Of a stretch of 64,000 bases of DNA, positions 61,359-64,000 are shown piece by piece. The position numbers and the translations under genes were made by a program. The notes beneath the pieces are model-generated. The model was not told where the DNA came from. It ran no database searches and was given only the letters and a program-made list of their open reading frames with translations. This DNA comes from Algoriphagus lacus. Lineage in GTDB: Bacteria; Bacteroidota; Bacteroidia; Cytophagales; Cyclobacteriaceae. Where the stretch lies: positions 248,001-312,000 of the forward strand of contig NZ_QXML01000004.1 of NCBI RefSeq assembly GCF_003583985.1, written 5' to 3'. Each line of letters opens with the position of its first letter. The stretch's first letter is position 1.

Positions 61359-64000
61359 TTAATCTACTATTACTAATTTACCGAAGTAGGATTGCTGGTT
61401 TTGGCTAATTACCCAAACAAGGTAAGTCCCTTTGGCCAAAGCTGTCAATCGGATTTCAACTTTCTGAGAGTTCAGTTCAGTAATCTGCAATGAACTACCA
61501 ACGTCCTTACCTTCTGAGGAATAAACCATAATCTGCGGATTACCAGACAATACTCCATCAGGCAATTCCAATGTAACAAGCTCAGAAGCAGGATTTGGAT
61601 ACATTTTCAAATCCTTTGGAGGACTTACTTGCTTACCTCCCAAACCTGAGATCGTCAAAGTAACGGGCTTTAGTTTGGCCACACAACCTGAAGCACTGGT
61701 AAGTTCCACCAAGTACTCGCCCATCAAATCAACAGTAAGCGTACGGGAAGTTGCCCCGTTTAGTTTCTCCCCGTTTCTAAACCATTGATAAGTGAAACTT
61801 CCTTCTGGAGCTCGAAGGATATTTCCGTCAACTGAAATTTCACCGGTTGGCAAAGGGTTAACCTTCACTTCAAACTCTGCAGTTTCGGACAAGCATGCAC
61901 CGGTGTATCGGATTACGGCATGATATTTCCCCGGATCGGACACTTCCAATGTCTTGCCGGTTTGTCCCGGGATTTCAGTACCGTTTCTTCTCCATCGGAT
62001 TACTTCAAAAGAGGCCTGTGAGGTGAGCGTCAACACTCCTTTTTCTCCCTGACAAAGTTGTGCCGGCCCGGAGATAGTTACTTTTTGGTTTTCGATTCTA
62101 ATCAATGTAAGGACAGCGGTTGCTTCTGTCACATTCCCCACCATATCCACAGCCCGGATCGCCACAGTAGTTTCCTTACCCAAGTCCTCACAGGTGGCAT
62201 TGACCTTATTTATCGTTACTTCTTTTATCTGGCAATTATCGGTAAGTGATGTAATAAAGTTTTCCGGCTTAAGCTCAAGGACCCCTTTAGTTACATCAAA
62301 TTCTGCCGCATAATTTTTAGGAACGAGGATTGGGGCCCGTTTGTCCTGAATCTTGACCAACGTCTTTTCCTCCCAAGTTTTGCCTGACTGATTTTTGATA
62401 GTAATGCTGACCTGCTTTTCACCAATATCAGCACAGGTAAATTCGGACTGGCTTAGCTTGATATCCAAATTGGGATCCAACAAAGGCCAGGAAAGGAAAA
62501 CATCTTCAGGTTTAAGCGTTGCCTTTCCAGAGGCATCAAGCTGAAGTTCTATTACTTCTTTGACACCTGTGTAAGGTTTATCGATAAAAGAAACCGTCAC
62601 TTTTAAGGATTCGACTATGCATCCGCCATTGGGAAGAATTCTCGCCCAATATGTGCCTGACTCGGTCACGTTTAATGAAGTTTCCTTTTGAAGAGGGATT
62701 TTTTGTCCGTCTTTCAACCACTCTTCCACAGTGTAAGCAAACTCACTTCCCAAGGTAAGCTTCAAAGGTTCTCCTGCGTAGGCTTGCTGAGTTCCAGATG
62801 GACTTATGGAAATCTTTTGGGACTCAAAAGCCGAGGCTGTTACAATTACCAACTTTGAAGTTTGGTTACCTGAAAGGTCGGTAGCGGTGACCATAATTTC
62901 GATTGGAAGCTCGTAATCGGCACAAGTGATTTGGCTCTTGTCCAATACCACAGACTGGATTCCGCAATTATCAGATACGGATGAGACAAAATCCTCCGGC
63001 TTGAGCGGTAAAACTCCCTTGACTTTATCGAAAGCAAGAGAAGGAGTCTTAGTAACCAGAATCGGATTCAGGTTATCTTTTACAATTAAATTGATCCAAA
63101 ATTCTGTGGTAGCAATGCTTGATGAATTTTCAGGGGGGTAATTGATAGTGACTTTGACTTTTTGAGTACCTACGTCATTGCAATCAAATTCATTTTTACT
63201 CAATACCACCAAACTACTCGGAACTGCGCCAGGTTGAAAAACAGCTTCATTGGTTAAAGTTGCTTTTCCTGATTCGTTCAGCGCCAAGTTAACGTCATTG
63301 GTATACTCTTCAGGTAAATCCTTTTCAAGGATGAAACGTTTGGAACCCACTATGCAACCAGTAGCCAATTGAAGCGTGGCTTGATATTCACCCGAAGAGT
63401 TAACCAAAATTTCCCTTCCTGTCTGATTAGGAATCAATTGGCCATTTTTGGTCCATGCCAAAACTTGATATTCCAGTTCATTTCCAAGCCTCAAGGTGGA
63501 TGTGCCATTGTCGGTCAAAGGATCCAATGAAGTGATAGACACCTTTTTGGACTCTATGACATTTCCAATAATAGCTGTAACAGTTTTGGAAAAGGTATTT
63601 CCCGACTGGTCAGTGGCAGTAAGGACAACGGGAAATTGCCATTTTGGAGCATCCGGATTTTGATAAATATCCGCGCAGGTAATTTCCATTCTACTTTGCG
63701 AAATAGTCAAGGGAACTGTGCAATTATCCTGAATGTCTGAGATAAAAAAATCCGCAAATGATAACTGTACTTTACCTACTACAGGATCAAACAAATAGGT
63801 CGCATTTGCGGCATCAAAATAAGGTGGAAGCTCATCCACCACATTTACTTTAATCAAGGATGACCAAGACTGATTGGATGCGTCTTTAGCTGTAACCGTG
63901 ACATCCTTCCAACCCAAATCTGTGCAGGTAAATTTCGGATCTCTGGAATAAGTGAACGTATATAATCCTTGATCACCTGAGTTTACCAGGAACTGGGAAG
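61359..64000 (-). CDS. Large repeat protein with T9SS C-terminal sorting domain, N-terminus outside window
   Basis: The frame stays open beyond the right edge; an internal TTG at 63917 is not the start. At least 880 residues are present. Three large repeats of about 240 residues start near NATYLFDPVVG, TPSLAFDKVKG and NYAAEFDVTKG. Each has a SDxQDNC/SDNC motif, a C-A-D motif and a V-T-A-T-D-x-S-G-N segment, resembling HYR/immunoglobulin-like units, followed by a WxxNGxxIPxQTG unit. The last 75 residues (MYPNPASELVTLELPDG to the end) are a type A T9SS sorting domain. The protein is therefore exported and attached or released at the cell surface; adhesion is likely. Confidence 0.85.
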   Translation of the reverse strand, partial: SQFLVNSGDQGLYTFTYSRDPKFTCTDLGWKDVTVTAKDASNQSWSSLIKVNVVDELPPYFDAANATYLFDPVVGKVQLSFADFFISDIQDNCTVPLTISQSRMEITCADIYQNPDAPKWQFPVVLTATDQSGNTFSKTVTAIIGNVIESKKVSITSLDPLTDNGTSTLRLGNELEYQVLAWTKNGQLIPNQTGREILVNSSGEYQATLQLATGCIVGSKRFILEKDLPEEYTNDVNLALNESGKATLTNEAVFQPGAVPSSLVVLSKNEFDCNDVGTQKVKVTINYPPENSSSIATTEFWINLIVKDNLNPILVTKTPSLAFDKVKGVLPLKPEDFVSSVSDNCGIQSVVLDKSQITCADYELPIEIMVTATDLSGNQTSKLVIVTASAFESQKISISPSGTQQAYAGEPLKLTLGSEFAYTVEEWLKDGQKIPLQKETSLNVTESGTYWARILPNGGCIVESLKVTVSFIDKPYTGVKEVIELQLDASGKATLKPEDVFLSWPLLDPNLDIKLSQSEFTCADIGEKQVSITIKNQSGKTWEEKTLVKIQDKRAPILVPKNYAAEFDVTKGVLELKPENFITSLTDNCQIKEVTINKVNATCEDLGKETTVAIRAVDMVGNVTEATAVLTLIRIENQKVTISGPAQLCQGEKGVLTLTSQASFEVIRWRRNGTEIPGQTGKTLEVSDPGKYHAVIRYTGACLSETAEFEVKVNPLPTGEISVDGNILRAPEGSFTYQWFRNGEKLNGATSRTLTVDLMGEYLVELTSASGCVAKLKPVTLTISGLGGKQVSPPKDLKMYPNPASELVTLELPDGVLSGNPQIMVYSSEGKDVGSSLQITELNSQKVEIRLTALAKGTYLVWVISQNQQSYFGKLVIVD

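Noticed and set aside
1..64000. CRISPR arrays, tRNA, rRNA, insertion sequences or prophage genes
   Set aside because: Reading both strands I saw no spacer-repeat pattern, no tRNA-like cloverleaf sequence, no rRNA signature and no transposase or integrase.

Overview
The window looks like chromosomal DNA of a Bacteroidota bacterium, most likely a Cytophagales/Cyclobacteriaceae (Algoriphagus-like) species; the genus is my inference. The signs are TAnnTTTG-type -7 promoter elements with a TTG-like -33 box about 20 bases upstream, no Shine-Dalgarno sequences, many lipoproteins and outer-membrane proteins, a type IX secretion (T9SS) C-terminal domain, a 58-residue Hc1-type histone-like protein, and several TTG starts. 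I found no rRNA, tRNA, CRISPR array, insertion sequence or phage gene. The content is free-living housekeeping, envelope and catabolic genes rather than a mobile island.

Layout. 1-2621 (minus): two S41 peptidases flanking an outer-membrane-like protein. 2689-9600 (plus): a propeller histidine kinase, a NarL-type response regulator, a 56-residue secreted CxxC peptide, an ECF sigma factor, a VOC protein, an alpha/beta hydrolase and a lone receiver protein. A TCACAT-N4-ATGTGA palindrome recurs upstream of the kinase, the regulator and the CxxC peptide, at the last two with identical promoter geometry. 9676-15356 (minus): tandemly duplicated PKD/beta-helix lipoproteins plus a smaller lipoprotein, sharing a duplicated 5' leader. 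15382-18871: rmlA, a GH32 levanase/invertase and two small unknown proteins. 18926-20730: an NSS transporter with a 34-residue MetS-like small subunit. 20810-23506: a 4Fe-4S mono-cluster protein, a KefF-like oxidoreductase and a KefC antiporter. 23547-29991: a TetR-controlled TolC/adaptor/RND efflux operon ending in a carrier-protein-like gene without its serine; two matching TetR operators are visible.

30067-37868: a CAP protein, an NAPE-PLD-like metallohydrolase, an accC/DUF1015/maf operon, a PLP-dependent acyltransferase and the histone-like gene. 37896-43203: an M1 aminopeptidase and a 1050-residue sortilin-type beta-propeller protein. 43234-50488: an amino acid permease, a DinB-like protein, a muramidase, a DEAD-box helicase, an unknown secreted protein and a gamma-glutamyltransferase. 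50817-56574: a metallophosphoesterase, a PhoD phosphatase, an M19-like hydrolase and a beta-lactamase-fold serine hydrolase. 56571-61351: an outer-membrane-like protein, a membrane LytTR regulator, tryptophan 2,3-dioxygenase divergent from glutaryl-CoA dehydrogenase, and a secreted nucleoside-hydrolase-like protein. 61359-64000: the C-terminal part of a large T9SS-exported repeat protein running off the window.

The best candidates for something undescribed are the two-component circuit with its repeated palindrome and CxxC peptide gene, and the efflux operon with paired TetR operators and the serine-less carrier-like protein.
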